Assembly: GCF_017356015.1 (NCBI RefSeq)
Contig: NZ_JAFIQV010000022.1
Coordinates: 1 to 64,000 of the forward strand
Origin: Azospirillum sp. SYSU D00513
GTDB taxonomy: Bacteria; Pseudomonadota; Alphaproteobacteria; Azospirillales; Azospirillaceae
DNA: 64,000 nucleotides
Direction of reading: 5' to 3'
Positions 51,677-61,284 of this stretch are shown piece after piece. Positions within the stretch are counted from its first letter, which is position 1, and every line of letters begins with the position of its first letter. The notes under the pieces are model-generated. The model was not told where the DNA came from and made no database searches. It worked only from the letters and a program-made list of their open reading frames with translations. The translations under genes were made by a program, and so were the position numbers.

Positions 51677-52131
51677 GGCCCGGTAGGGGTTTCCGGCCGG
51701 TATCTGTCTTTGGTTGATACCCGCCTTTGCTTGGTTCGGTGTGCTCCCTTCCGCCTCGGCGCCCGGATTCCCCCGGGCGCCACTTTTGCGTTATGTTGCG
51801 CCGCAAAATAATTGTGGAAGGCCGCTGGGGAAGTGATCTACTTTGCCGGCCAGCGCAAAAAAACAGGCGCTTTTTTGTGCGGAACGGGCAGCCTCTCTGT
51901 TGATGCCTGTGACGATGCACGGACGCCGACCTTCCCGTGCAAGCGCCTGCAAGAGCCGGAACGGCTCTCAAACCCGCCGCAGCCTTCAACGCGCGCGAGG
52001 ACACGAGCCCCAGCCTGACGGATGGGCCTCGGCAAATTGGTGGAAACGTCCAGCGGTATGATTGTGCAAGCCTTTATCAGGGGCGGGGACCGACCTGACG
52101 CGTCGTCCGGCCGCCGAACAGGAGATGATGC
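51677..52131. other. Intergenic stretch behind the cbb operon
   Basis: Holds the GGTATC/GATACC inverted repeat (51699-51721) and the operon terminator. The rest has no credible gene. AGGAG for the next small gene lies near 52120. Confidence 0.4.
51758..51787 (+). terminator. Terminator of the cbb operon
   Basis: GGCGCCCGG-ATTCCC-CCGGGCGCC stem-loop followed by A and CTTTTG, about 80 bases behind cbbA. In front of it at 51699-51721 lies a GGTATC/GATACC inverted repeat of unknown role. Confidence 0.7.
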
Positions 52132-52326
52132 ATGGTCGAGTTGGTTCTCGTTATCTGCCTGCAAGCCCAGCCGGACCGCTGCGCGATCGAACGCCCGCAG
52201 TTCCAGGAAAGCTACCCGAACGCGATGGCCTGCATGTACCACGCGATGTTCCGCGTGGTGCAATGGGCCGAGCAGCATCCCAACTACAACGTGCGCCGCT
52301 GGCGCTGCGAGGCTCCGCAAGCCTGA
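52132..52326 (+). CDS. Small conserved-looking protein with paired cysteines
   Basis: 64 residues. The N-terminus (ELVLVICLQAQPDRC) is short and hydrophobic; the middle has RPQFQESYPNAMACMYHAM and the end RRWRCEAPQ. Similar short proteins with this Leu-Val start, spaced Cys and final RWRC occur in many alphaproteobacteria, by my recollection of the pattern. An AGGAG ribosome binding site stands seven bases before the ATG. It may be exported and disulfide-bonded; function unknown. Confidence 0.65.
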   Translation: MVELVLVICLQAQPDRCAIERPQFQESYPNAMACMYHAMFRVVQWAEQHPNYNVRRWRCEAPQA

Positions 52327-52549
52327 CGGGGGGCAGGCCTGATGGGAAACGGCCGCCCGGCCCGGCACGGCGGGCGGCACCCGTTCGAGGCGAGCCGCAG
52401 CCATAGTTCAAAACCGTCCTTTCAAAACCGTCCTTTCAAACAGGGCTTCCATTCCGCGCCCGCATGAGCGCACGCTTGCGTCGTCCCGGTGAAAGGTGGA
52501 GCATGGCTGACGGCCGCCGAGAGAGCGGATTCGAGGGAGGATCGTGCCT

Positions 52550-52912
52550 ATGAAGTTTTCCGTTGCGCCCCGCCGGGCCGGCCTGCTGTTCGGCAGCGCG
52601 ATGCTGTTCGCGTCTCCGGCCTTGGCCGCCACCCCGGTCAACGACTACCCGACCGAGGCGCGGGTCGATTACGTGATCGGCTGCATGATGACCAACGGCC
52701 AGAGCCACGAGTCCATGCGCAAATGCTCGTGCAGCATCGACAAGATCGCCGACGCCATCACCTACAAGGACTATGTGTCCATCGAGACGCTCCAGACGCT
52801 CGGCGAGGTGCCGGGCGAGCGCGCCGCCGCGATGCGCATCAACAACTGGGCCAAGGACATGCTGGACAAGTTCCGCCAAGCCCAGGTGACCGCCGACCGC
52901 GAGTGCTTCTGA
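52550..52912 (+). CDS. Small exported cysteine-containing protein, possibly methylotrophy-related
   Basis: 120 residues. A signal peptide (RRAGLLFGSAMLFASPALA, cleavage near residue 26) precedes a mature part with VIGCMMTNGQ, MRKCSCSIDKIA and a final ECF, four cysteines in all. ATG at 52550 is preferred over GTG at 52544 because GGAGG lies nine bases ahead. I recall proteins of this shape beside PQQ-dependent methanol dehydrogenase genes, and the quinoprotein accessory genes at 57343-59102 are nearby. A periplasmic role with a quinoprotein is a guess. Confidence 0.7.
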   Translation: MKFSVAPRRAGLLFGSAMLFASPALAATPVNDYPTEARVDYVIGCMMTNGQSHESMRKCSCSIDKIADAITYKDYVSIETLQTLGEVPGERAAAMRINNWAKDMLDKFRQAQVTADRECF

Positions 52913-53007
52913 CGCGCCGCTGACACAGCCGCTGGAACGAGAAAACCCGGAGCAGCGGCTGCCCCGGGTTCTTCCCGATCCATGCCTGACGAAGGATCAG
53001 GCCGGGA

Positions 53008-54000
53008 TCACTTCCCGATGTCCTTGTGCACGGCGTCGCGCGCCTCGGTGAGGTTGAGCGCGCCGTAGGCGGCGTCGCCCGCCTTGCGGAAGGCGGCGAG
53101 GTCGATGTCCTCGACCACGGTCATGCCGCCGGCCTTCAGCTGCTCCTTGGTCTTCCGCGACAGCTCCTCGATCTTCTTCGAGGTTTCCTGGCCCGCCTTG
53201 ACGCATTCCTCGACCAGCGCCGTCTGGTGATCCTGGGGCAGGCCGTCGAAGAACTCCGCGCCGACGACCTGGAAGTTGATCAGCAGGATGTGCTTGGTCT
53301 CGTTCGCGTATTTCAGGACTTCCTGGAAGCGGCCGCCGGGAATGTTGTTGTAAACCAGCTCCACCCCGTCGATCGCCTGCTGCTGCAGGGCCGGGAACAT
53401 CTCGCCGAAGGCCATCGCCACCGGTGCCGCACCCAAGGACTGGATCGACTTCTGCCAGATCGGCGCGCCGGGCGTGCGGATGCGCAGGCCGGCCAGGTCC
53501 GCCGGCGTCCGGACGGGCTTGTTGGTGAAGAAGTGGCGGAAGCCCTGGACCCAGTCGAAGCAGACCACCTTCAGCCCATGGTTGGCCGCCAGTTCCTTCT
53601 GCCACTTGATCATGGTGGGCGATTCACGGAGCTTCGCCACCTCCTCCAGTGTTTCCACGAAATAGGGGCCGTTCACGACGGCGAGGTTCGGAACGAAGGT
53701 GCCGAGCCGGGCCGCGTCGGTGTTCTGGCCGACATTGCCGCCCTGACGCATGTTCTCGATGATGTCTTCCTCGACGCCCAGCTTGGCGCTCGGGAAGACC
53801 TGGATGCGCAGCCCGCCCTTGGTGCGCTCCTCGACGCGCTTGGCCCAGAGAAGAAAGCCCTCGTGGAAGGCTTCGGTCGGCGCCAGCACATGGTTGAGGC
53901 GCAGCGTCTGCTTTTCCTGAGCCTGAACGGTTGCGCCGCCGACGGCCGTGAGGCCAAGGACCGCGCAGATGGCGGCCAGCGATTTGCGCAAAGACGACAT
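53008..54000 (-). CDS. TRAP transporter substrate-binding protein (DctP family)
   Basis: 330 residues with a signal peptide (LRKSLAAICAVLGLTAVGGATVQA). The DctP pattern follows: LRLNHVLAPTEAFHEGFLLWAKRVEERTKGGLRIQVFPSAKLG, FTNKPVRTPADLAGLRIRTPGAPIWQKSIQSLGA, and GVELVYNNIPGGRFQEVLKY. The conserved Arg that binds a carboxylate lies in LRIRTPGA. ATG at 54000 is chosen because AGGAG lies 11 bases upstream; the first in-frame codon overlaps that site. No DctQ or DctM membrane subunit is adjacent. A chemoreceptor gene lies 116 bases upstream on the same strand. Confidence 0.88.
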   Translation of the reverse strand: MSSLRKSLAAICAVLGLTAVGGATVQAQEKQTLRLNHVLAPTEAFHEGFLLWAKRVEERTKGGLRIQVFPSAKLGVEEDIIENMRQGGNVGQNTDAARLGTFVPNLAVVNGPYFVETLEEVAKLRESPTMIKWQKELAANHGLKVVCFDWVQGFRHFFTNKPVRTPADLAGLRIRTPGAPIWQKSIQSLGAAPVAMAFGEMFPALQQQAIDGVELVYNNIPGGRFQEVLKYANETKHILLINFQVVGAEFFDGLPQDHQTALVEECVKAGQETSKKIEELSRKTKEQLKAGGMTVVEDIDLAAFRKAGDAAYGALNLTEARDAVHKDIGK

Positions 54001-54116
54001 TTGCTTTTCCACTCCTGATGAAACCGGGATCGTGCCCTTAACCCAAGGCAGGGCTCCCGGGGCGGCCTGGCCGTCCCCGGGGCCACCGCCCCTTCATTCT
54101 TTGCCGGAGGTCCGGC

Positions 54117-56735
54117 TTACGACGCGCGGATCTGCTTCAGCACGGCCGCCATGTCCTTGCGCAGCGTTTCCGCCTGCATGTTCACCTCGGCGGAGGCGCT
54201 GAGCACCTGGGAGGCCGCCTCGCCGGTGCGGGCCGTGGCCGCAGACACCGTGTCCATGCTGCTGAACAGCGCGTTGGTGCCGCTCGCCGCCTGCTCGACG
54301 TTGCGGGCGATTTCCCGCGTGCCCGCCTCCTGCTGCTCGACCGCGGCCGCGATGCCGGAGGAGATCTCATTGATCGAGCCGATGGTCTCGGCGATGCGGC
54401 GGATGGCGGCGGCGGCCTCCGTCGTCACGGCCTGGATCGACCCGACCTGCTGCGCGATCTGCTCGGTGGCGCCCGCCGTCTGGTTGGCGAGGCTCTTCAC
54501 CTCGCTGGCGACGACGGCGAAGCCCTTGCCCGCCTCGCCCGCCCGCGCCGCCTCGATGGTGGCGTTGAGCGCCAGAAGGTTGGTCTGGCTGGCGATGTCC
54601 TGGATGAGCTGAACCACGGCGCCGATCTCCACGGCCGCGTTCTGGAGCGTCCGAACCGTCGCGTCGGTCTTGGTGGCCTCGTCGGCGGCCTGGCCGGTGA
54701 AGCGGGCGGAGTCCGTCACCTGCCGCCCGATCTCGGCGATGGAGGCGGACAGCTCCTGCGCCGCGGCCGAGATGGTCTCGACGTTGCTGCGCGTCTGGTC
54801 CGCCGTCACGGCGGCGTCGGACGCTTCGCGGCGGTTCCGCTCCGCCGCCTGGGTCATCTCCTCCGCCATGCCGTGCATGTCCTCGGCGCGGCCGGACAGG
54901 GTGCCGACCACGGCCTGGATGCTGCGCTCCAGGTCGTCGGCGAGGCCCAGCATCATCGACCGGCGCTCCTCGGCGGCGCGGGTCCGCTCGGCCTCGGCAC
55001 GGATGTTGGCCGCCTCGACCTCGCGCGCGGTGTCGCGGAAGACCAGGAGCGCCTGCGCCATGTCCGCGATCTCGTCCTGGCCCGAGGCCTTGATCGGGTG
55101 GTCGAGCCTGCCGCCCGCGATGACGCGCATCGCCTCGGCGAGTGCCGTCAGGCGCAGCACGATGTGGCGGCGCACGACCAGCCAGATGATCAGCGCGGAG
55201 GCGACGATGCTGAAGATCGCGAGGCCGGTCAGCCAGGCTTGGCCCTGCCGGACCGCCTGCCCCGCAGCCTCCGAAGCCACGGACGCCTGCGTGCCGGCGG
55301 ACTGCACGAGGGTCGCCGCCGCCTCGCTGAGGCGGGTTGCCGACTGGGCGTTCGCCGCGAGAAGGGCCTTGCCCTCCTCCTGTGCCGCCAGGGCGGCGCG
55401 CCGGACCTGGAACACGTTGCGGTCGCGCGCCCCGAAGTCGAGCAGCGCCCGGCCGCCCGCCACGATCCCGCCGTCCTCGATGCCGGCGATGATCTCCAGC
55501 CGCTTCTCATACTCGGCCTTCGCCGCGTTGAAGGCGGCCTGGAGCCCTTCCACCGCCGCGAGGGTCGGCGCCGTGCCGGCCTGGTTCATCTGGCCGGTCA
55601 GCAGGTTCCCGTAGGCCGCCAGTTCCAGAAGCGTGCGCAGGGAGGTCAGGTCGCGCTTGACGTCGGTCAGCCGGTCCGAGGCCTCCGTCTTCAGGTCCAC
55701 GGTCGCGAGCTTGAAGGCGCCGCGCGACATCCGGAGGATCCGGTCGATGGTGCCCATGAGCTTCTGCTCGAATTCATGGGCCTTATGAACCGATTCCGCG
55801 ACCCGTTCGGCGAGGGCCGCCCGTTCCTGCGCCGGCGTGTCGGGCGACAGCTGCTGCCGCTTCCAGTCGAACGCGTCGGTCGGCTTCACCCCGAGCTTCA
55901 CCAGGGCATCCATATGGCCCGGGAAGTCCGGCCATTGCTTGGCGTTCTCGAACCGCTTCGCGCCGGCCATGGCAGCGGGGATGCTCGAGCTGAAGGAGGC
56001 CATCATCCCGTCCAGCGATGCGGGATCGGTGACGTGCGCCAGGTCCCGCAGGGCGTCCACCATGGACCGGATGGCCAGGCGCGTCTCGTACACGGCGATG
56101 AGGTCGGCGCTCGACTGGGTGTCCAGCCGGTCGGCCGTGTCGGTGATGACGCCCTCCAGCTGGTTCGCGGACTTCTCAAGCGCCGCGGTCTTCTCTTCCA
56201 CACGCGGCTCGATGATGGCGCGCAGCTTCTGCTGGGCCTCGTTCATGCCGGCCGACAGGCCGGCGCCAAGCTCATCCGCCCCGATGCGCGCCTGCGCCAC
56301 CCGGTCCAGGCTCGTAAGGTTTCCGAACATCGCCTGCGCCTCCGTCCGGAGGCTTCCCAGGACCTCCGCCGGGGCGCCGAACCGTTCGGCATCCCCGATC
56401 AGCGCGCTGAGCAGCGCCTGCTTGCGCTCCAGATCGGCCTTCAGCGCCTCGCGGCTGTCCTGCCGGTCGGCTGCGGCGAGCGCCGGGGCCAGGGCGACGA
56501 AGCGCGCGCTCTCCGCGTTCAGACCGTGCGCTGCCGAAAGGCTGGGAATGCTCTGCTTCACCACCTGGGTGAGGGCGTCATCGACGGTGTTGAAGGACAG
56601 CCAGCCGATGCCGGCGCCGAGCACCGCGATGGCCGAAATCGTGCCGACCGACAGAAGGAGCTTCCGGCCGATGCCGAAGGCGCCACGCGTACCCGTTGAC
56701 GGCATGCCACCGCCGATCACCTTGCTGCCACTCAT
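54117..56735 (-). CDS. Methyl-accepting chemotaxis protein with large helical sensor
   Basis: 872 residues. The first membrane helix is at about 28-50, the periplasmic part (about 50-525) is long and almost all helical with TorS-like repeats ([32 protein letters not shown]), and the second helix is at about 530-550. HAMP ([17 protein letters not shown]) and the signalling hairpin follow, with tip [30 protein letters not shown]. TorS-type sensors detect a ligand through a periplasmic binding protein. The TRAP binding protein encoded just downstream could be such a partner. Confidence 0.9.
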   Translation of the reverse strand: MSGSKVIGGGMPSTGTRGAFGIGRKLLLSVGTISAIAVLGAGIGWLSFNTVDDALTQVVKQSIPSLSAAHGLNAESARFVALAPALAAADRQDSREALKADLERKQALLSALIGDAERFGAPAEVLGSLRTEAQAMFGNLTSLDRVAQARIGADELGAGLSAGMNEAQQKLRAIIEPRVEEKTAALEKSANQLEGVITDTADRLDTQSSADLIAVYETRLAIRSMVDALRDLAHVTDPASLDGMMASFSSSIPAAMAGAKRFENAKQWPDFPGHMDALVKLGVKPTDAFDWKRQQLSPDTPAQERAALAERVAESVHKAHEFEQKLMGTIDRILRMSRGAFKLATVDLKTEASDRLTDVKRDLTSLRTLLELAAYGNLLTGQMNQAGTAPTLAAVEGLQAAFNAAKAEYEKRLEIIAGIEDGGIVAGGRALLDFGARDRNVFQVRRAALAAQEEGKALLAANAQSATRLSEAAATLVQSAGTQASVASEAAGQAVRQGQAWLTGLAIFSIVASALIIWLVVRRHIVLRLTALAEAMRVIAGGRLDHPIKASGQDEIADMAQALLVFRDTAREVEAANIRAEAERTRAAEERRSMMLGLADDLERSIQAVVGTLSGRAEDMHGMAEEMTQAAERNRREASDAAVTADQTRSNVETISAAAQELSASIAEIGRQVTDSARFTGQAADEATKTDATVRTLQNAAVEIGAVVQLIQDIASQTNLLALNATIEAARAGEAGKGFAVVASEVKSLANQTAGATEQIAQQVGSIQAVTTEAAAAIRRIAETIGSINEISSGIAAAVEQQEAGTREIARNVEQAASGTNALFSSMDTVSAATARTGEAASQVLSASAEVNMQAETLRKDMAAVLKQIRAS

Positions 56736-57342
56736 CCCATGCCCCCAGCGATACCGGCGCTCCGGGAAAACGCGATACGTTCCCGACGGCCATAATTCTG
56801 GAGCTGAAAGCTGATCCTAAAGTATTAACGATCCATCAACGAACCTGAATGGCGCGTTTTTGTTTATGATTAACAAGTTGACAAAGTTCTGCCATATCTT
56901 ATGCATCGAAGGCCACATTTGGACGCGAACAATATCATTCTGTACTTGTGATATATTAATATTACCTACGAAGAAAGAAAAAGCCTAAAGCGAACGTAAT
57001 CAGGATTGTTCAATCAGAAGAACGTGGCGGCGTCTGCTCTCGGAACACCTGAGCGTCAGGGTGGTCGCGCGGGAGCCAGGATGAGTTTCCAGAGCGCTCC
57101 GCGTCCGGGACAGGCCGCCCAAGAGGACGATCTGAATATTTCAGTATTGAAATTTTTTGTCTGCACGGCCTGTACGGCGGGCACCTGCGTCTGTCGCGCC
57201 GCGAACTGGCCGCGTGCCTCGCGGCCGGCATGCCGTTCGCCATGCTGGTCTTGCGGTCACGGCGGCCGGCTGGACAAAGACTGTTCCGAACCCGGCACGC
57301 GGACCGGGGCGGGTTCGGAGGCTGGCCGCGATTTTCCCGCCC
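56736..57342. other. Intergenic stretch between chemoreceptor and SoxYZ-like gene
   Basis: About 600 bases. 56800-57010 is AT-rich with many TATAAT-like words and is the probable chemoreceptor promoter region. The remainder is GC-rich with short frames that are not protein-like. A terminator hairpin sits at the right end. Confidence 0.4.
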
Positions 57343-57353
57343 CTACAGGGCGG
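57335..57353 (-). terminator. Hairpin overlapping the SoxYZ-like stop codon
   Basis: CCCGCC-CCTACA-GGGCGGG; on the minus strand the stem is followed by GGGAAAATCG. The stop codon of the SoxYZ-like gene (57343-57345) lies in the loop. Confidence 0.45.
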
Positions 57354-58173
57354 GACGGCCGCCCGTCGGCCAGGATCCGGTAAATTCCTGGTTTTTCGAG
57401 TCGCGGGCGACGACCTGCAGCGTGCCGCCCGCCGCTGGATCGATGCCGAAGCTGAAGCTCGGGTCCTCGCTGATCGAGATGTCCGTGTCGATGTCGAGCA
57501 CGGTTTTGCCGTCCAGCGTCACCGTGACCGTATCCAGGTAATGGGCGGGGATGTAGGTGCGGCTGATCTGGTCGAACTGGAAGCCGCTGTTGTTCGGGTG
57601 GGCGATGAGGAGCTGTGTGGTCACCGGCCCGCCGCCCACGGGCGCTTCCGCCTGGCGCAGCCGCATCTTGCCCAGGCGGTTCAGCGCCTCCTTGGGGTCC
57701 TTGAGCGCCGGGGCGGAGCAGCCGCCGGCCGCCTTCACGTAGGCGGCGGTCATCAGGAGCTGGCCGTCCTCCGTCTCGCCCACCGCGCGCACGTTGGTGT
57801 AGCTGTCCACCCGGACGCGCGTCTCGATGAAGCCGCCGGCGCTGGCCGGGCCGAAATGGACGGTGGCGGCGTGCGGCACCGGGTTGCCGTCGATGAAGAG
57901 CGACAGCGACTTCAACCGGGCCTGCGGCTTGACGTCGACGCGGATCGGCACGATGGCGGCGTCATGGGCGCGGGTGGGCGCGTCCAGCGCGATCAGGTCG
58001 CCGGCCTCCTCGATGGCGCGGCCCGCGTAGAAGTCGTTCCTCAGCACCTCCCAGCGCTCCACATCCTCCTTCTTGGTGGAGGGAGGTGCCGCCGCGAGGG
58101 CGGGCATGGCCGTGAGGACGGCCAGCACCCCGGTCAGCAGCGCGGCGCGAAGGCTTTTCGGGAACGCGTTCAT
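57343..58173 (-). CDS. Quinoprotein dehydrogenase-associated SoxYZ-like carrier
   Basis: 276 residues with a signal peptide (SLRAALLTGVLAVLTAMPALA). A SoxY-like part (LIALDAPTRAHDAAIVPIRVDV, GGFIETRVRVDSYTNVRAVGE, YVKAAGGCSAP with the carrier Cys) is joined to a SoxZ-like part (LLIAHPNNSGFQFDQISRTYIPAHYLDTVTV). This fusion is a named family found with PQQ-dependent methanol and alcohol dehydrogenases. It is exported and probably carries a sulfur- or formaldehyde-linked group; the exact role is not settled. ATG at 58173 follows GGGGAGGACACC. It lies 11 bases behind the metallohydrolase gene. Confidence 0.9.
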   Translation of the reverse strand: MNAFPKSLRAALLTGVLAVLTAMPALAAAPPSTKKEDVERWEVLRNDFYAGRAIEEAGDLIALDAPTRAHDAAIVPIRVDVKPQARLKSLSLFIDGNPVPHAATVHFGPASAGGFIETRVRVDSYTNVRAVGETEDGQLLMTAAYVKAAGGCSAPALKDPKEALNRLGKMRLRQAEAPVGGGPVTTQLLIAHPNNSGFQFDQISRTYIPAHYLDTVTVTLDGKTVLDIDTDISISEDPSFSFGIDPAAGGTLQVVARDSKNQEFTGSWPTGGRPAL

Positions 58174-58184
58174 GGTGTCCTCCC

Positions 58185-59102
58185 CTATTCCCATTCAAGT
58201 TCCGCGAAGGTCGCGGTGACGTTGCGCGGGTGATAGTCCTCGAACAACAGCCAGCGGCCCTTTTCGTCGGCGGCGACCGTCTCGACCGCCTCGCGCATGC
58301 CGCCCATCCGCTTCTGCACCGCCCGCACCCCTTCGACCACGGCGGTGAGGTAGCGGCGCTGCGCCTGCGCCGCGTCCGGCCAGGGCACCGAGGGCGGGCC
58401 GTGGCCGGGCACCGCGCGCTTGGCGGGCTGCGCCATCAACTCCTCCAGCACGCGCAGCCAGCCGAGCGCGCTGCCGTCGATGGCCGGAACCCGCTCCACG
58501 AAGAGAAGATCGCCGGTCCAGAGCGTGTCGGTCCGCAGGTCGCGGACGGTCAGGTCGTTGTTGGTGTGCGCCGTGCGGTGCGCCGTCAGGATCAGCCTGC
58601 GGCCGCCGAGGTCCAGTTCGCGCGTGGTCTCCACCGGCAGCTCGACGCGGACCGGCACCACGGCCTCGGCCACGGCGGCGCCCAGCTCCTCGCCCAACCG
58701 CTGGCGGTAGCCGTCGAAGCGCGCCGCCACGGCCCGCTCCAGTTCGGCATGCGCCGCCACCGGAACGCCGGGAAAGGCGGCGTTGCCGAAGATGTGGTCG
58801 GGGTGCATGTGGGTGTTCACGACATAGAGGACCGGCTTGTCGGTCACCGCCTCGACCGCCTCGCGCAGCCGCCGCCCGACCTCCGCCGATCCGCCGGTGT
58901 CGATCACCGCCACGCCCCGCTCGCCCACGACGAAGCCGACGTTGGCGATGTCGCCCTGGTTCCCTTCCGTCGCCTCGGCGTGCTCGCCCTGATGGACGAA
59001 CAGGCCCGGCGCGACTTCGGCCATCGGCAGGGGCTCGGCCAGCGCCGGCCGCGCAAACCCCAGCAGGATGGCCGCGCCGATCGCGAGTACGCGCCCGGTC
59101 AT
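58185..59102 (-). CDS. Quinoprotein relay system zinc metallohydrolase 2
   Basis: 305 residues with a signal peptide (VLAIGAAILLGFARPALA). Metallo-beta-lactamase zinc motifs: NTHMHPDHIFGN, then TAHTNNDL and GDLLFVERVPA, and VPGHGPPS near residue 235. This belongs to the group regularly encoded with the SoxYZ-like carrier and quinoprotein dehydrogenases. ATG at 59102 has AAGGAAACG upstream. The pair likely forms a two-gene operon acting in the periplasm; the methanol dehydrogenase itself is not in the window. Confidence 0.9.
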   Translation of the reverse strand: MTGRVLAIGAAILLGFARPALAEPLPMAEVAPGLFVHQGEHAEATEGNQGDIANVGFVVGERGVAVIDTGGSAEVGRRLREAVEAVTDKPVLYVVNTHMHPDHIFGNAAFPGVPVAAHAELERAVAARFDGYRQRLGEELGAAVAEAVVPVRVELPVETTRELDLGGRRLILTAHRTAHTNNDLTVRDLRTDTLWTGDLLFVERVPAIDGSALGWLRVLEELMAQPAKRAVPGHGPPSVPWPDAAQAQRRYLTAVVEGVRAVQKRMGGMREAVETVAADEKGRWLLFEDYHPRNVTATFAELEWE

Positions 59103-59284
59103 GCGTTTCCTTCTTCCCATCGGCCGGCCTCTTCCCGGGCCATTCCGCCGCGAGTGCGGCACAATCCGGCAAGTCTACAGGCACGGTGGGGAGCGCGAAA
59201 GGCCGCCGGGGTCGTACTGCACTGCGAAATGTGGGGGTTGGGGGCGCTGAAGCCGTTCCCCTTCCCGAGGACCGCGCCTTCCCT

Positions 59285-59570
59285 CTTCGTCATTCCCGCG
59301 AAACGCTCTTGGCGAATGCCTCTGCCATTCGCCTGCCACGTCAGAGCAAACGAAGTTTGCTTGAGAGCGGGAATCCAGTCCTTTCCAAAACGAACCCGTT
59401 GGAAACTCTGGATCCCCGCGTCCGCGCATAGGCGCTAACTTTTGTACATCGGCCCGTTTTGCCGAAGCCTGCAATCTCCCTCTTCGTCATTCCCGCGAAA
59501 GCGGGAATCCAGCCCTTCCCGTAGGGAAACCGTTGGAAGCCCTGGATCCCCGCTTCCGCGGGGATGACGG
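59285..59570. repeat. Palindromic intergenic repeats, copies 2 and 3
   Basis: CGTCATTCCCGCGAAAGCGG plus GGAATCCAG and, inverted after about 45 bases, GGATCCCCGCTTCCGCGGGG plus ATGACGG (59484-59570). A degenerate copy with the inner part enlarged lies at 59287-59428. They match the copy at 20085-20180. Confidence 0.75.
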
Positions 59571-59752
59571 TGGAGGGGTGGTCGGAGGCTTGCTTCAGTC
59601 AGTTAGCCGATAAAGTTAGCGCCTAAGCGCGTCCACGGGGATGACGGCGGAAAGCGTGGTTGCTGTCCGTGGACGGAACTCAAGTGGCCCGCGGAAGGAC
59701 TCTCAGGAAAAGACCTGCGCAACGGGACCTTCGCGTAAGCCCACAAACGCCA

Positions 59753-59787
59753 AGAGGGCAGAAGATCCTGGCGGCCTTCTGCCCTCT
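59753..59787 (-). terminator. Hairpin behind fae
   Basis: AGAGGGCAGAAG and its complement CTTCTGCCCTCT around an 11-base loop, 70 bases behind the fae stop on the minus strand. No T run. Confidence 0.6.
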
Positions 59788-59857
59788 CGGGACAACAACA
59801 CTGCGCGGGGCGGCACCGTGGCGCCGCCCCTGGACCGGGCCGAAGCCCCGTCGGGCC

Positions 59858-60367
59858 TCAGCCGGCCGCGAACGGGTGCTTGGCGGAATCCTTGCCGCTG
59901 ATGACGTCCTGGGCGGTCGGGAAACCGCGGACGGCACGCTCGATGGACTCCTTGGTGGCGCGGTAGTTGTAGTCCTGGATCTTCGCGTCGTCGGCGGCTT
60001 CCCAGTGGATGAACACGCCCACGCAGATGAAGATGTTGTCGGCTTCGTCGGCCGGGATGGTGCCTTCGGCGAGGCAATCGGCAACCGCCTTGGCGACACC
60101 GTGTTGGGCCGGGCCGAACATCTGGACGGCCTGCTTGGCGCCCTTGATGGTGACCTTGTTGAACATCACGGTGGCCGGCTTGCAGAGCAGGTTCGGCGCA
60201 ACGACGGCGAGCAGCGAGGTGAAGCCGTCCTTGTTGTTCGTCAGGGCGTTGGCGAAGGCCGCCTCGGCGGCGCTGCCGCGCGGGCCCATGATCAGGTCGA
60301 TGTGAGCGACTTCGTTGCCGTCGCCGACGAGCGACTCGCCAACCATCAAGCGATCAATCTTGGCCAT
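59858..60367 (-). CDS. fae: Formaldehyde-activating enzyme
   Basis: 169 residues. It condenses formaldehyde with tetrahydromethanopterin to methylene-H4MPT, the entry to formaldehyde oxidation. The N-terminus carries [19 protein letters not shown] with the catalytic His22; further, [24 protein letters not shown] and [14 protein letters not shown] are typical. GGGAGGATTCC precedes the ATG. It lies in front of a CitG-like gene, two ATP-grasp genes and mch on the same strand, a usual H4MPT cluster order. Confidence 0.97.
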   Translation of the reverse strand: MAKIDRLMVGESLVGDGNEVAHIDLIMGPRGSAAEAAFANALTNNKDGFTSLLAVVAPNLLCKPATVMFNKVTIKGAKQAVQMFGPAQHGVAKAVADCLAEGTIPADEADNIFICVGVFIHWEAADDAKIQDYNYRATKESIERAVRGFPTAQDVISGKDSAKHPFAAG

Positions 60368-60408
60368 AGGAATCCTCCCAAAGGTTGTATCTGTCCTGCC
60401 CGAATTGA

Positions 60409-61284
60409 CTACCAGGCTGAGACTGGCGGGATCGTAACCTCAAGCCAAAGCGCAAACAAGCTGTTTACGGTGAGATCAGCCGAGGTACCGGGGTTTATCC
60501 CCATCTGTTTTAGCTCGCGGTCCCATTCCGCGAGCAAACGGCGCTTTTCAAATTTGCAATCAGTACTTTCGACTGATGTTTTCTTGCTGCGGCTGCGCAA
60601 GACAAGCTCCATCGCCGCCGCATCTCCGAACTTGCGGGCTACGTGGCTGTCCTCGAAGGCGGTGAGAAACTCGAGGAAGACGGATTCGGCCATGGCACCG
60701 GGCTCCACCTCCGCCGCGTGCAGCGCGCGGGCGCGGGCCACCCCGACCGTGAAGAGGTCGGCGTAGCCGTTGGCGTATTGCGCCGCGATGCGGTCGCGGC
60801 CCTTGGCCGCCACCATGGCGTCCAGCAGCGTCACGCGGGCGGCGCCACGCACGTCGTGCTCGGGGGCTTCGCCGAGCCCGGCGGGCGAGGCGATGCGGAT
60901 CGCCTCGAACACCGCCTCGGCGTCCGCGACCGTCAATTCCGCCAGGACCCGCCGGACCTCCGCCTGGAGGCCGCCCCGCCCGCCGCCCCCCTCGCCACCC
61001 AGCCCCGCCCGCTCGGCGGCGGCGGCGAGCGGGGCGGCCAGCAGCAGGATGCCGAGGTTGGTGTTGCAGCCCACCGCGTCCCAGGTCGCGCGCATGGCGC
61101 CCAGCACGCGCTCCCCCACGCTCGCACCCGCCCGCGCGATCTCCGGCGCGGAGACCTCGGCGCTGCGCAGGAAGTCGCGCGTCGTCATGCCGTGCCCTTC
61201 GGCGTGGACATGCACGTTGCCGGGCTTCAGCCCTAGCAGCTCCGCGTGGCAGGCCGCGGTGAAGGCGTGCGCGATGTCAGCCAT
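60409..61284 (-). CDS. CitG/MdcB-type triphosphoribosyl-dephospho-CoA synthase-like protein of the H4MPT cluster
   Basis: 291 residues. CitG family motifs include [39 protein letters not shown] and [15 protein letters not shown]. In methylotrophs a CitG-like gene of this kind regularly sits among the H4MPT genes and is required for or linked to cofactor biosynthesis; a true citrate lyase role is unlikely because no lyase gene is present. ATG at 61284 overlaps the end of the ATP-grasp gene. The C-terminal third is less GC-biased than the rest and ends in a long unrelated-looking tail. Confidence 0.85.
   Translation of the reverse strand: MADIAHAFTAACHAELLGLKPGNVHVHAEGHGMTTRDFLRSAEVSAPEIARAGASVGERVLGAMRATWDAVGCNTNLGILLLAAPLAAAAERAGLGGEGGGGRGGLQAEVRRVLAELTVADAEAVFEAIRIASPAGLGEAPEHDVRGAARVTLLDAMVAAKGRDRIAAQYANGYADLFTVGVARARALHAAEVEPGAMAESVFLEFLTAFEDSHVARKFGDAAAMELVLRSRSKKTSVESTDCKFEKRRLLAEWDRELKQMGINPGTSADLTVNSLFALWLEVTIPPVSAW

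Larger units (their letters stand above)
59103..59857. other. Repeat-rich intergenic stretch between metallohydrolase and fae
   Basis: Contains two or three copies of the palindromic repeat (59285-59430 degenerate, 59480-59570, half unit near 59632-59647) and the fae terminator at 59753-59787. Two copies of a GCGCTAACTTT/AAAGTTAGCGC word lie at 59431-59441 and 59615-59625 in opposite orientation. No gene. Confidence 0.5.

Noticed and set aside
51699-51721. GGTATC/GATACC repeat as an eighth GntR operator
   Set aside because: It lacks the GTATACCAGA core and lies behind genes rather than in front.
59285-59570. CRISPR-like repeated palindromes
   Set aside because: Only two or three copies, inverted arms, irregular spacing, no spacers and no cas genes.
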